Below, piece by piece: positions 50,804-63,092 of a stretch of DNA of 64,000 nt; the stretch's first letter is position 1, and each line of letters starts with the position of its first letter. Where the stretch lies: assembly GCA_049999805.1 (NCBI GenBank), contig JBNGIO010005977.1, forward strand, positions 42,077 to 106,076, read 5' to 3'. Source of the DNA: Folioceros fuciformis (taxonomy: Eukaryota; Anthocerotophyta; Anthocerotopsida; Anthocerotales). The position numbers and the translations under genes were made by a program. The notes beneath the pieces were generated by a model. It saw only the letters and a program-made list of their open reading frames with translations, was not told the origin of the DNA and ran no database searches.

Positions 50804-52679
50804 GGTGTTGTTTAGGCTAGGAACCATGAGGGAAGCCAACGGGTGGCTGGCCAGGGATCTGGCAACAGCCCAGCTGATGGGGCTAGCAAGATGGTTCCTT
50901 TGCTTCCTACAGATCAGGAAGCAAGATTACCTCTCTGACCAGATGGTGTTGTTCCTGCATGAGGTGGTCAAAGGCAGCCAGGTGGATTGGGCCAGGAACC
51001 TGTATGACAGGATGAGTGAAGAAAGGCAGAACCTCGCCTCCTACTCACCCCGACCTTCACTAATCTCTCTGTTCCTTGTTCATTTTTATTGCCATGCTAA
51101 TCTCTTGACTGAGGTGGAGGTGGTCGCCTCGTTGCACATGTGGAAGCCACTCAGGGACATCAAATGGAAGCCGGCGGAGCCCAAGGAAGTGGACTCCAGT
51201 AGCTGGGAAGCAAGGGCAACCGGAAGCTCACAGGAAGAGGTCCCGATCGGCACGAAAAGGAAAATTGGGACGGGTCGGAGGACCCCAGCCAAGAGGAGGA
51301 GGACTGCAGGGCCGGTTGAGAAGAGGAAGGGGAAGGAGTCGGAACAGGAGGATGTCCAGGAGCAGCCCGATGTCCGGGAGGCGGAACAGGCTGAAGGAGA
51401 ACAATGGCCGACTCAGGGAAAACTATCAGAGGGGTACGTGAATTTACCAGGGGTGGAGGCCGAGTTAGGGCTGGCTTGTGTACAAGAACCCTTCCAAGGC
51501 TGGGAAGGAACTTTCGGGAATGGCTCCTTGACACAGGTGGAGAACCTGGTGAAAGTTCGGGAGCTGCTGGGACATAAGGTCATTGGGCTGAGAATGTCTT
51601 TGCAGGAAGAGACCCAGTAGGTTGACTTGTTAGGTCTGACTACATCAATGGTTCAAACCCAGGCAGAGCTATTGGATCAGGCAGCCCGGGCCTTAACCTA
51701 GTTGAGTATGCAGGGTGAACAAGAGGCCAACAGTCGGGCAAAGTTGGCCGAATTTGAGGTGAGTGGACAGCTTTTGGAGGAGACTCGACGAACCCTGGGT
51801 GCGGCTAAGGAGCAGGCTAAGGAGGAAAATTGCCAGATGAGGAAGGAGATTCACACGCTGAAGGAGCAGCAAGAGGCACTCCTAGCTCAGGTGAGGGAAG
51901 CTCATGGGACTAACTAAGAAATGCAGTAGGAGGTATTGTGAGCCCATGAGTAGGAAGCGTCTGTAGTGGAGCGAATGCAGAAGTTGGTGGAAAGGTATAG
52001 GCGAGAGCAGGATGAGGCCCGAGACAAGGTGAAGGGGAAGGCCCGGGTCCGGCGTGGTAGTCGAGTCACAACGCCGGTAGCTGAAGAAGCTACCGGTCGT
52101 GTAGCTACAATGCCGGTAGCCAAAGAAGCTACCGGTCATGGAAGTGCAACGCCGGTAGCCGAGACCCCAAACTAGGTAGTTGAAGAGGCGCCTGTGGAGG
52201 AACCCACCATTCAGAAGTTTGGCAAAGCAACCCGCACCAGGAGAACGGGCCATGGAGGAGCCACAACTGGAGGGTTGGAAGATCCTCCGGCACCTCCGAG
52301 TGATAGAGGGCAAGCGGCCCGTGGTAGCCCACGGGAGGAGGGGGTAAGCACTTCCTTTGCAATAGATAATCAGGTTGTGTTGCACTACCTAGGGGAGGAC
52401 ACTTATGTGCTCGGCCTCTATGTGGATGGAGCCCATGTGCTGAAGTTGACTGTACATGTGCGTATGGGCCTAGGAGGGACAAGGGGCTATTGCTTGCAGC
52501 TAAGGACCCACAGGGGGTCCTTCTTCCACTGTTGTCGGGTATGGGGACTGCCACACTATTACACTGAAGTAGTCTTTGAAGAGCTTATGGAGGAGGAGGC
52601 GCAAGCGTGGGTCGACAGGGAGCCGGTCCTTGTCCTCAGCAACAGGTCCCAGGAAGTAAGGAGAAGTCCACCACGGTAG
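50804..52679 (+). pseudogene. Accessory transposon ORF, 3' part
   Basis: Continues the ORF begun at 45310. It has the rest of the plant-transposon-like domain (NGWLARDLATAQLMGLARWF, LFLHEVVKGSQVDWARN, SLISLFLVHFYCH), a basic/Pro-rich stretch with an NLS-like KRRRT, a long coiled coil (51700-52010), a PVAEEATG repeat, and a C-terminal region (LGEDTYVLGLYVDGAHVLKL) that I do not recognise. Stops at about 51618, 51700, 51915, 51930, 51939, 51954 and 52173 are mostly TAG. Reading through these, the original protein would have exceeded 800 residues. Confidence 0.5.
52066..52162 (+). repeat. 36-39 bp coding repeat with palindromic cores
   Basis: Three copies of (a/g)cgccggtagc followed by gaagctaccggtc. 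Each unit contains ggtagc and gctacc, so the DNA can form hairpins. It encodes PVAEEATG-type units. Confidence 0.75.
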
Positions 52680-52682
52680 GAC

Positions 52683-54430
52683 CCACCCGTGCCGCTGCCG
52701 CCAGAAGGTAAGAAGTGACAGCAAGGTGGAGATCCTCTGGGAGGACCTGCTTGATTAGAGGAAAGGGAGAAGAGCCAGAGGAGGTTGGGCAGGAGGAAGA
52801 GTGAGAGGAGGAAGGGCAAGAGGAGGAAGAGTGAGGGGAGCAGAAGGAAGGCGGCCGCGGAGGTGAAAATAGGCAGTAGTAATTGCATCCTAGATCTGTA
52901 TCATAGACAATCTCTAGGAAATGCTTTTCTCGGACGTGACACTATGTTCCATTAAGAGCCCCTCCCCTGTCCGCAAAACCATACCTTAATGGCGGCCGCG
53001 GACCCGCCCCTGGTGATGTATAAGGGGCTTGATGACGCCTTGCAAGTGAGCAAAGCAAAGATCGACACTTCGACTTGCAGGCCTAGCGATGACCACTGCT
53101 GGATAGGGAGATCCAAGCAGGCGAGTGCACGCAAAGTACCTGGGTGTGGTTGGCGAAGTTGCATTGTTCCGTAACAGCGGACCAGGGGGCAAATCAGGAG
53201 GAGGGACCTCACCGAGTGAAAGCTTGCTTCCCTACTACCCCAAGTATCCCCCTGTTGCGAGAGTTGATGGGATCGTGAGGGAACGAATCCGCTAGCTGCG
53301 GAGTGAAGCGGGCAACTGTGTTCCTTATTTCCTGATACCCTTTAGCTCTTCTAAAACTAGAGAAGGAGAGGCGTGAGTGAGAGAGGCGGAGGCCCGGTGG
53401 AAGGCAAAGCGAGGAGGGAGAACCAAGGATGGTGAACTGAGTGTGTTGAGTGTGCGAAGAAAATCGTGGACAGCGTGTGAGAGAGAGGAGAGAAACGTGT
53501 TGGTGAAATTGAGCAAAGGTCGCGACGGGAAGACGGCGTGCGCCTGAGAATCGCGGTGGCAGCGACGGAGGGAAGTCTAAGGTACGAGTGGATCTGTGAG
53601 GAGTAGACGCGGGTCTGAGAGGTAAGGGAGTGGCTGATGCATGGGGAATTGACGAGTGGGAAGGTGGAGTATAAGAAAACTTGTAAGCGGGAGTCTAGCC
53701 GGGTTGTAGCAAGATTGGGTGTGAAGCATAAACGGTGTGTGACGGTGCCTGGGTTGAGTGTTTGGCGGAAGCGTGAGCCTAAGAAACGAGGCGATGGGTA
53801 GCCTGTGCATGGACGCCGCGCTGGCAGTGGTCGAGGCCTATGGTGTGTGTGCGTGGATGATGTTTAGAGAGTGTGGCTGTGAGTGAGTGTGAGGGTGGTG
53901 AGGGAGCTCTAAACGCAAACCAGCCGCGACGGGAGTGGGTGAGAGTATCTAGGAAGTGACTCCGTGAAGTCGTAGGGTCTTGGGCAGTAGTGAACCCCGT
54001 GACACTAAGCGAGATCCGAGGTTATTGGAAGGGCAAGTCGCCAGGGTAGAGAGAGAGAGAAAGAGTGAGGGTGAAAGTGGGGCCCAGCGGGGTAGCCGGA
54101 TTCACGATCGTCGTAGAGTGTCCCTAGGGGTTGCTGAGGACTAAGATAGTCCATGACTGGAAGTTGAGGAGGCCCCGGGTAGTGGAGCGGGCCGACGGGA
54201 AAGTTCTAGTCTAAGGTAGTAGGGTCGCAACGAAAGTAGTTGAACGACAATGACGGTAGTGGTAGTTGCACAGTAGGTAGGTGAAGACTGACTCGGTATG
54301 AATAATCAGAGAGTAGGCTAGGGAGTGGTCCACTTGTTGTGGTAGTGGAATAAGACGATTAATTAAACTCCTGCACAAAAAGAACATCTTCAATACCCAC
54401 TGGCACACCGTTTCGACCACCTACCCAACG
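52683..54430. other. Non-coding, transposon flank
   Basis: No conserved frame. Purine-rich stretches at 52745-52850 and 54040-54080. Could include an LTR or 3' end of the gypsy-type element, but I found no clear partner sequence. Confidence 0.35.
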
Positions 54431-55190
54431 GCCTCATGACTAATGTGTCGCTTCGTATTTATGTTTATTTATATGCCTATATACGGTTGTATGCGGGAAT
54501 ATACGCGAACACTCGGGAAGTAAACGACTTTTAGAGGAAACCTGTGTTATATAACAAAAATCATTCCCTTGGGATCGAATCCCATGGCTACAACGACATA
54601 GAGGGTTTGTGTGGACCTCGCAGCACCCGCGGATGCAATATTTTCCCCCACAAATAGTCTAGGTGATCAGAAATTAGAGGTGACCCCTTCTTGGCAGCAT
54701 ACGCAAGTCACTTGTTCTTATAGGTAGTGTTCTCTAGATTATTTCTGCTAGTGGCTCTAAGTTACTTGTGGTAGTATATAATGACTACTTGTGGTATTGT
54801 GTATATGGCAATTGAAATTATTAGCAATCTCTTCTAAGTAATGTCTATCACCACTTCAATCTGTTAGCAAGCTCTCATTGGCAGTAAGTCTAGGCTACTT
54901 ACACCAATGGCTCTGCAGTACTTGCATTGTTGTGACCAAGCTACTTGTATCGGTGGTCCATCTTTAGAAGATTCAACAACAACAATGACATCAAAGGTGT
55001 GGGCCTCACGTTTCCACCCAAGATGTAAAGCAAGATAGACCCAAATAGCGTCAAACATCAACCTCAAACCGAAATAGGCATAGCTTGATAGTTTTGTATT
55101 TAAGTCATATGGTGCTTTATGCTTCCATGTCATTTTCTTCTCAAGGGTTTACTTCTAAACTTCTTTGAGAACTTAGAGTAGTTTTTCACA
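54431..55190. promoter_or_regulatory. AT-rich upstream region of the PME gene
   Basis: Composition turns AT-rich here and stays so to about 57200. A TATA-like ttgtatttaag lies roughly 90 bp before the PME start codon. No other gene seen. Confidence 0.4.
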
Positions 55191-56574
55191 ATGGCTCCAA
55201 TTACTTTGGTGTTAGGGCTATTGTTTTTGACAATTTGTTTTTGCTGTGATAGCTTGGCACTTGAGTCTAAGCACATAGTGCAAAAGTACGTTTATCCACC
55301 TCGTCCACTTACAACAACTCTACTGAAAGGGGATGTAGTGGGAGCACCAAGTGAAAAAGTGTCTGTGGGTTTGGATTCTGATGCAAATTATAGAACTATT
55401 CAAGCTGCAATTGATGATGTGCCCAACAATAACCAAGAGAGAGTTGTCATCAATATCGCAACTGAAACTTACAAGTGAGGAATGCGAGTTTTTTTTTTAA
55501 TGTTTCTTGTGATATATGGTTTTCAAGTACTGTTAAGTGATTTGGTTTTTATGTAGAGAAAAAATACTTATCCCATCGAACAAGCCCATGATCACATTGA
55601 AAGGATCTGAAAAAAAGAAGACTACAATTGTATGGAAGGACAATGCAAACTCGACAGGGAGCACTTCTAATAGTGCAACAGTCACTATCCAAGCAGATCT
55701 TTTTGAGGCACATAATATCCGTTTTAAGGTGGGTTCCATCTCTTCTCTTTTACAACACTACGTATGTCTATGTTTTGATATTTTTAATTTTTTTTGTAAT
55801 TTTATAGAATTCAGCAAAAAAGGCAAAACCTGGACAAGTGGGTGCACAAGCAGTTGCTCTCCTAATTGAGGGTGACAAAGCTAAATTTGATTCTTGTGTA
55901 TTTGAATCATCCCAAGATACTATGTATGACAAAGCAGGGCAAGGGCAACCCTACTTTACAAAAAGCAAAATTATTGGGAATATCAACATGATTTGTGGCA
56001 ATGGGTAATCCTCATATAAGGTAAAGACTAGCATAAATACTAGAAAGTATTTGCAAAATATCTTTCAAATTGGTTTTATCAACATACAATGATACTGAGT
56101 TTGTGCCTCCACAAGATTGTGAGCTTCATTCTATTGCAAACAAACATGGTGGATCTTTTACAGCACAAAAAAAAGATGATGCTTCTGATAGCACAGGATT
56201 CTCTCTCGTAAATTGCAAGCTCACGGGATCAAGTTCCAATAACTTGGGAAGGGCTTGGGGTATAGCATCAAGAGGGGTATTTGCACATACTCATATTCAC
56301 GATATAATTAATGAAGAGCAACCATGGACAGATTGGGACGATTCGACCAAAGATGCGTAAGTTCTAGTTTTGACTTACACTATCTCATATTAGGTGGCTT
56401 TACATTAAGTATTTATTTGTAAAGTGTTGCAGCACTATATTTTATGGGATGAATAAATGTTTTGGACCAGGAACTAATAATACTAATTTTCCAAGTTATG
56501 TACGAGAATTATCAAAGGAGGAAGCAAAATCATTTATGTCTCTGTCTTTTATAGATGGTGATAGTTGGATTTGA
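55191..56574 (+). CDS. Pectin methylesterase, type without PMEI pro-domain
   Basis: Secreted cell-wall enzyme family CE8 that removes methyl esters from pectin. Exons 55191-55474, 55557-55728, 55808-56004, 56048-56356 and 56433-56574 join in frame to about 367 residues. Signal peptide (LVLGLLFLTICFCCDSLA), then SDANYRTIQAAIDDVP, AQAVALLI, SSQDTMYD, NNLGRAWG and PSYVRELSKEEAKSFMSLSF. The oxyanion Gln residues, the Asp of QD and the Arg of LGR are present. The usual GxVDFIFGN block reads GNINMICGN, so the nucleophilic Asp is Asn (codon 55985-55987). Intron 3 would be just 43 nt and the residues after it fit poorly, so that junction is doubtful. Strongly AT-rich compared with its neighbours. May be inactive or a young pseudogene. 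Confidence 0.8.
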
Positions 56575-57460
56575 CTTGCCTATGATGCTCTAGTTCATGA
56601 TTTAGTATTAGGGGCTAGCTCACTTCTAAGTAGATTTTGTTTAGGAAGATAGAATATCCTAATTAGCTTAGGTCTTTCTCTTTACAACAATGTCATCATT
56701 TCTTTAGTAAAACTATTGTTGTTATTAAAGAGACTTGAGAAGAGATTGCAAACATGGATTAAAATACAAAGGGTATAGTTTGAAGTGTTCTTTTAAGATG
56801 TCTCTTTCGACCTTGCTGATAATTCCAGTGGTCCATCGTATTCACATGAAGCACTATGCATGAAGCACTAGTGATTCTAGATGGAGATATCTTGGTGCTT
56901 ATCTCTATTGCCGCATATCATTTCAGCAAAGAAAAGTGGTATATTTGTTATTGTAGTGGATAATAATATTACCATGCACCTGAAGATAACTTAGGCCCTA
57001 AGATAAAATTATAGATGCTGAAGGTAACACCTTTATATGTTATCTTGTTGTGTTCGCAAATCAAATGGAATTGACATATCATGCAAAGATACAATGGGTT
57101 TGCTAGTTTGAAATCTATATGGTTAGCATTGTGTTGTTTAGTCACATCATAGCATGATGAGTCATCTTGTCTCCCAAATTTGAGAGAGCATTGATTTTTT
57201 TTTTCTTTCTTTCAGTGACCCGATGGCCCAATGTTGGTAAGTGGTCAACCAAATCCAAGAGAGCCAACCAAGGCTTCCCTTGTACTTGGCTGTGGCTTGT
57301 GTAAAATTCTCCGCATCAAGCTTTATACATCTTTCCAAACTTGACCGTATTTGTAGGCTGGGATGTCCACTCATGCCAGCTGTACCTGCCTTTTCATCTG
57401 CAACTTTGGCAGTTCCATGTTGCGGCTGCTGACAAGCCTTTGTTCCCTTGAGAGGACCTG
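56575..57460. other. PME downstream flank, duplicated at window start
   Basis: AT-rich, homologous in the same order and orientation to 260-1200. No gene seen. Confidence 0.65.
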
Positions 57461-57519
57461 GAGACGAGAGAAGTGGTTCTCGGTTTCAGTACATTAGGAC
57501 GTTAACACTTACATTCAGT

Positions 57520-57582
57520 GTGTTGACTGCAGGTTCCAATGTGTTGACTGCAGGTTCCAATGTGTTGACTGAATGTTCCAAT
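57520..57582 (+). repeat. 21-bp tandem repeat, three copies
   Basis: gtgttgactgcaggttccaat at 57520 and 57541, and a variant at 57562. Confidence 0.92.
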
Positions 57583-58622
57583 GTCTTCGGCCTAAACTTT
57601 GTCAGCTGGGCTTGGACGAGTTCTATGTGTGACGACGGTTTATCATCTACAGATAACTACGAACATGGCAATCTGTGTGGTGCTTATGTAGGCCTTTGTG
57701 CCCGTAGATCCATCCATGCTTTCCGATGACCGAGAAAACGGTATCACCTAGTCAGTTGACTTCGTTCTCTATAAACGGTGGAAGCTTTTCGACACTCTGC
57801 CTAGCTTACGTAGTCAGAAGTATGCGAGGTGTGTCTGACGTCTCGGCTTGAGGTCTTGCATCCACGGGGAACTTTGCGAGAACTCCTTCGTGAGAAAATA
57901 AGTGGGCAGAGAGGTTGGGCTCCCTGGAACGTCATTTGCAACGAGTGATTCGAATGCACGACAAGCTCCGACAAGGATCAATGAGCCCCACAGGAATACA
58001 TGTCAGTCAGCTCTGCAGCAACGAGCCCTTGCATCTAAGCTGTAACTAACCAGCTTTAGGTCACATCGACACATCAAGACGCACAGCAGCATAGCCTTCA
58101 CCAAGAAACCGACAGAGGGGTGAGAGGTAAGCTTGTGCCCACCACACGAACGTCATACATGAGTTGTTGCACTGCTCACTCAACCGCGTTGGATGGTCTG
58201 GTTTGAGACAAGGAAGAAGACTGGGGAGTGTGAGAGCGCCCAGATTGGCCGCGTGCTGCAGGTAATAGCTGTGTTGAAGGGCATGCCTCCACACTAAGGA
58301 GGGCAGCTCATTTTCCTACAGTGCTGCAGGGCACGTTTTCTACTCCAGGTAGATCGGTGACAGATCTACTATTGCATTCGCCCTAGTGACCAGTGACTAG
58401 TGAGAGTAGCCAAGGATCTGTAATTGGCAGGCAGAGGAGGGATATAGGTGTGATTGGAGGCTCTGGGCCTCACCCATGATCGCTACCACAGCCTGCATCC
58501 GGGGTGGAGTGCAGTTGTTGCGTTACAGTCGTGTGCGCCTTCGACTGGAGGTTGGCGCCGGCGGCTCCTTGCAGTCTCAAACAATCCCAAGGGGGGATTG
58601 GGGTCGATTGTCTCTTCACTTC
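57583..58622. promoter_or_regulatory. Upstream region of the tRNA ligase gene
   Basis: Presumed promoter and 5' UTR. No convincing coding frame. Composition returns to about half GC. Confidence 0.45.
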
Positions 58623-61600
58623 ATGGCCACTAAGGTATCGTGCTGTGTCCCAAAGTGCTTTGCAGCATGGGATCTGGCTTGCGTGGTTGTTGTCTGAGTG
58701 ATTGTTGTGATTTGCAGAGCGTTAAGAAGCGTCAGCAATGGAGAACTGTTCAACAAGACGATCCTCAAAAGGTGGTGGTAGCTGAGACCACCGGAGCACC
58801 GTTGGAGAAACCCCTTCCAGAGTTGAAGAAACCTGCAGGATTGGCCAAGGTGGAAACGAAGATAGTCGAGAAGAAGCCTGAAGCAAAACCTGAGGCTGTG
58901 AAACCACCTACTCCAGGAGGAGGAAGTAGATATCTTGCCGGGTCGTCGCCGAGAATGTGGGTTCCAAAATCTCCGACACCTGCCGTTCAGACGCCACCCA
59001 AGGCAGTGCATACTCCATCCACACCTCGTACTCTGAGCCATGATGCCAAGCTTGGAACCGATGCGGTGAAAGGGACCACGTCGGTTTCGGACAGACCAGC
59101 ACCGAAGCAAGCTGACAAGAACCTGAAGCAGTCTGACAAGCAGCAGAACAAGGATTCTGGAGAGAACAAGAAGGCTGCCGTGGCCCAAGCATTATTGAGA
59201 GCCACTTTCTATCCCAAGTTTGAGAATGAGAAGTCCGATCAAGAAGTCAGGTCAAGGGTGATCGAGGTGGTCTCAGCTGGTGAGGGTGTATTGGAGGTTT
59301 CTTTGAAGCACTCAGGATCTCTTTTCATGTATTCTGGTGACAAGGGTGGAGCATATGCCAAAAACAGTTATGGAAATCTTTACACAGCCACTGGTGTGTT
59401 TGTGTTGGGGCGGACGATTCAGGAGGCTTGGGGTCCACAAGCTGCAAAGAAGCAGCAAGAATTCAACAGGTATCTTGAGGAGAATCGCATATCCATTGCA
59501 ATGGAGCTAGTAACGGCTGTGTTGGGAGATCATGGTCAGCGTCCTTTGAAGGACTATGTTGTGGTAACAGCAGTAACCGATCTCACTGGGCAGCCTAGAT
59601 TCTTCTCCGCTCCTGATGTTGTGGCCTTCTGTCGTCGTTGGCGACTGCCCACAAATCACTTCTGGCTGTTCTCTTCAAAGAAGTCTGTTTCTGCCTTTTT
59701 CACAGCGTACGATGCTCTCTGCGAGGAAGGGCTTGCCACCAGTGTCTCTCGTACGCTGGATGAGATTTCAGATGCGTCTGTGCCGGCAACCAAGCCCCAC
59801 CAGGATGTCCAGGGAGAAATTCTTGAAGGTCTTGTGGCTCGAGTTGTATCTCCTGACGCATTAGTGCATATGAAGGAAACAAGTCAAGACCTGCCTCCTG
59901 CTCAAGGGCCTGAAGGTCCGGCGCCCCAGGTGGGGCTTCGGGAAATCTTTGCCGCTAACAAGATCAGTGAGAAAGATCAGATAAAGGCTGTTCTCGCCGC
60001 TGTCGGATCTGATTTTTGCCCAGATCGTTCCCAGTGGCTCAATGAAGAGGATGGTACTGTCCACACCGTGAAGAAGGCAGAGACCACAGCGCTATCGACT
60101 TTCTTGCAGGCTCAGCCTGCAGATAAAGTGACTGCTAAGGTCCAAGAAGTCATTCGATTTTTGAGGAAGAGAAACATGCACGTGCGGTTCAAATGCTCCC
60201 ATCATTCTGGTCAGAAAGGGGATGATGCTTTTCGGCTGACTATTCACGTACTTTCAGACGCTGTCTTCAGGAGATACCAGAATGAGTTGAAGAAGCACGC
60301 AAACCTTTGGCCATTGTACAGGGGCTTCTTTTTGGATGTTAGGTTCTGCGGCTCTGATGTCACCCCATATTCTGCTGATGAGGGTGATGTCAAAGCCATC
60401 ACGGACGTGGAGCAAACAGGCACGACTGAGAATTTGATGTTGAAGCTAAAGTTTCTACCTTATAAGCTTCGTACCTTTCTTATCCGGAATGGGTTGTCAA
60501 CTCTTTACTCAAAGGGACCAGCCTCATATCGGGAGTATTACACAAAGCAGATGAAGAACTGGGGCACGTCAGTAGAGAAGCGGAAAGATGTCAGCGAGCT
60601 CCTGAATGAATGGGCGAATTATATTACTGCCAAAACCGGAGGGAAGCAGTTGAGTAGTGATACTTACCTGTCAGAAGCAGAGCCATTCTTGGAAGCCTTT
60701 GCTCGGCGAAGTGTGAAAAACAAGCAGCTCGTGGGATCTGCTGGCAGTGTAGTCCATGTTGAAGATTTTCTTGCTGCAGAAAGGAGTTCAGAAGATGAAC
60801 TTGGGGAGGTGTTAGACGATAATACTTCAGCCCTTTCAGCTCCGCAACCAGAAGAACAGCTGAAGGCAAAAGGGTTGTTGGTCTTTTTCCCAGGAATTCC
60901 TGGATGTGCCAAGTCGGCCCTCTGCCAACAGGTGATGAGTCACAACAGGAATGGGTTTGGGGATGGGCGAAAGACGGCCACATTAATGGGCGATCTCATC
61001 AAGGGCAGGTATTGGCAGAGATTGGCAGCAGACCAGAAGAAGAACCCAAATACCATAATGTTGGCAGACAAGAATGCTCCAAACGATGACGTGTGGAAGC
61101 AGATTGAAACCATCTGTGAGAACACTCAGGCGCTTGGTGTGCCAGTTGTGTCGGAGTCAGAAGGCACTAGCTCAAATCCTTACGGTATTGATGACCTGGC
61201 TGTTTTCAGTTATCGGGTGTTGCAGCGCGTTAATCACCCAGGAAACTTGGACAAGAACTCTCCAACGCCAGGGTACGTTCTATTAATGTTCTATCATCTC
61301 TACGAGGGTACAGATCGGAAAGATTTTGAGGCTACACTGTTGGGAAAACATGGTCACCTTATCAAGCTTCCCCTGCTGAAAAAAGAGAGAGCACCACTGC
61401 CCACAGATGTCTCGAATGTTATCAAGGACGGGATTGCGTTGTTTAAGCGGCACAAAAGCAAGCACGGCAAATTGGATGCTCTGCAGGGAAGCTTCAAGAG
61501 TGATTGGGTAGCATGGGAGAAGCGTTTAAAGGAGACCCTGTTTGCAAATGCTGCACACTTGGATGCCATCCAGGTCCCGTTTGAGGAAGTAGCGAACTCC

Positions 61601-62134
61601 TTTGTTGTGCAACTGAAAGAGGTGGCAACAGGAGACAACCTCATGCATGTGGCTGTCGCAGAGGAGGAGCGGAACTTTAACAATGTAACTTTTGCTGCTA
61701 TTGCTTTACCACAAGAGGAGATCGTGGCTGCGCTAAATTCTCTCTCATTAGCTGATACTGCAGTCCAGGAATACCTCTCCGACAAGGCCATCGAGAAGAG
61801 TCTTCAGAGAGCGCACATCACGCTTGCTCATAAGCGAGCGCATGGGGTGGCTGCCGTAGCCAGCTACGGCGACGTACGAGGTGTAAATGTACCTGTGGAG
61901 CTGACTGCCATGTTGTTTTCAGACAAGCTGTGTGCGATAGAGGCGAACCTGAAGTGTGCCCCTGATCGTGCAGTCCTTTCTAGGAACGAATGGCCTCACA
62001 TTACTGTTTGGACAGATAAGGGGGTGGCGGCCAAGGAGGCAAATAGTCTGCCCTCCTTGGTTGATGCTGGAAAAGCACACCGTTTTCAGTTCCCGACTCC
62101 CAAAACTGTGGTGGGAAATGTGCAATTCCTTTGA
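58623..62134 (+). CDS. RNL: Plant tRNA ligase (RNL)
   Basis: Joins tRNA exon halves after intron removal by the plant/fungal 5'-phosphate pathway. It also ligates bZIP60 mRNA in the ER stress response. Exon 1 is 12 nt (58623-58634, MATK) and exon 2 runs 58718-62134, giving 1142 residues (Arabidopsis RNL has 1104). Order: Pro/Lys-rich N-terminal extension to about residue 165, adenylyltransferase/ligase domain (HSGSLFMYSGDKGGAYAKNS with the candidate nucleotidyl Lys), central polynucleotide kinase with P-loop FFPGIPGCAKSALCQQ near residue 750, and a C-terminal 2H cyclic phosphodiesterase with both H-x-T motifs (AHITLAHKRAH and WPHITVWTD). All catalytic centres look intact. The long frame starting at 58640 uses intron sequence. 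The MATK start is chosen from the splice sites and frame. Confidence 0.94.
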
Positions 62135-63090
62135 GTTAGATTTGGGGCCACTGTAAAGTTGGGTCTGGAAAGAGTTACCTGATGTTTGTGAGTAACACTG
62201 GGATTGTTGCCTTCGCAGCTGGCGAATGTCAAATCTAGAGTTTGTTAGCGGGCTAGTGAAAAAATCTATTCAGGAGCAGGCAGATGACCTATCTTGCAGC
62301 ATGGTTGAAAGTTTGGTGGAAAGAGCACTGAAAAAACACAGTTTGTGTTGAGAGTGACACGGAGTTTCTTGGCTTTGAAAGTGCAATTTGTGAATCTCAT
62401 GTTTGTTGTGAGCGGCCAGTGGAAGAGTTCTTGCTGCTCGGCACCATTTTACCCTCTTCACTTGCTCACTTCTATCTCTCTTTCTGTCTCCTTACTTCTC
62501 ACCATTTCTCTCTCGTTGCTCATTCGTCATCCAACGCCTTTCATACGGAGTCATCGATCGCTTCACGCACTGCCGTAAATCCTCTTTGGTAATCTGTACC
62601 CGTGAAAGACCTTTTAACCTTGTCGCATTCGAGGGGTGTGCTTGTTATTCCAAAGGCGTCATCGCATTAGAGAGGGAGTTACGTGCTTGCGCCTATTTCG
62701 AAGGCGTCACACATGGATAGTGACGGGGGCTTACGGCCAGCCAGCGCCCCAGGGATCGTTCTGTCATGCAATCGTAACTTCCGGGCCGCGATGCCGAATG
62801 GAAAGACTAGTAACAATCCGATTTCCAAATTTAATTTGTAGAGCTCCGGAGAACTCTGCCCAAAAAGTGAGATATGCCACTGTTTGTGTCCCGCGCACGG
62901 TATTCTTTAGTAAAAGGCGAAAGAATAGTTCGCTTTGCGTTGAACACGCGGCTCTGATGCATGAAGTGTGACCTCCTGTCTATATAGGATTCCTCGGGCT
63001 ACGCATACAGCAGGAACGATATGGGGTAATAAAATTCAATGCTGCAAGTAAAGATTCGTCGCTCTTTGATTCCGTTTTCTACCTTAGTCT
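62135..63090. other. RNL 3' region and intergenic
   Basis: 3' UTR of the ligase gene followed by a stretch with no recognisable gene. aaaggcgtca and gaaggcgtca recur at about 62652 and 62700. Confidence 0.45.
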
Positions 63091-63092
63091 TG

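Noticed and set aside
58640-58717. Start of the tRNA ligase at the ATG at 58640
   Set aside because: The first 26 codons are intron sequence. ATG 58623 with donor at 58635 and acceptor at 58717 gives MATKSVKKRQQW in frame.
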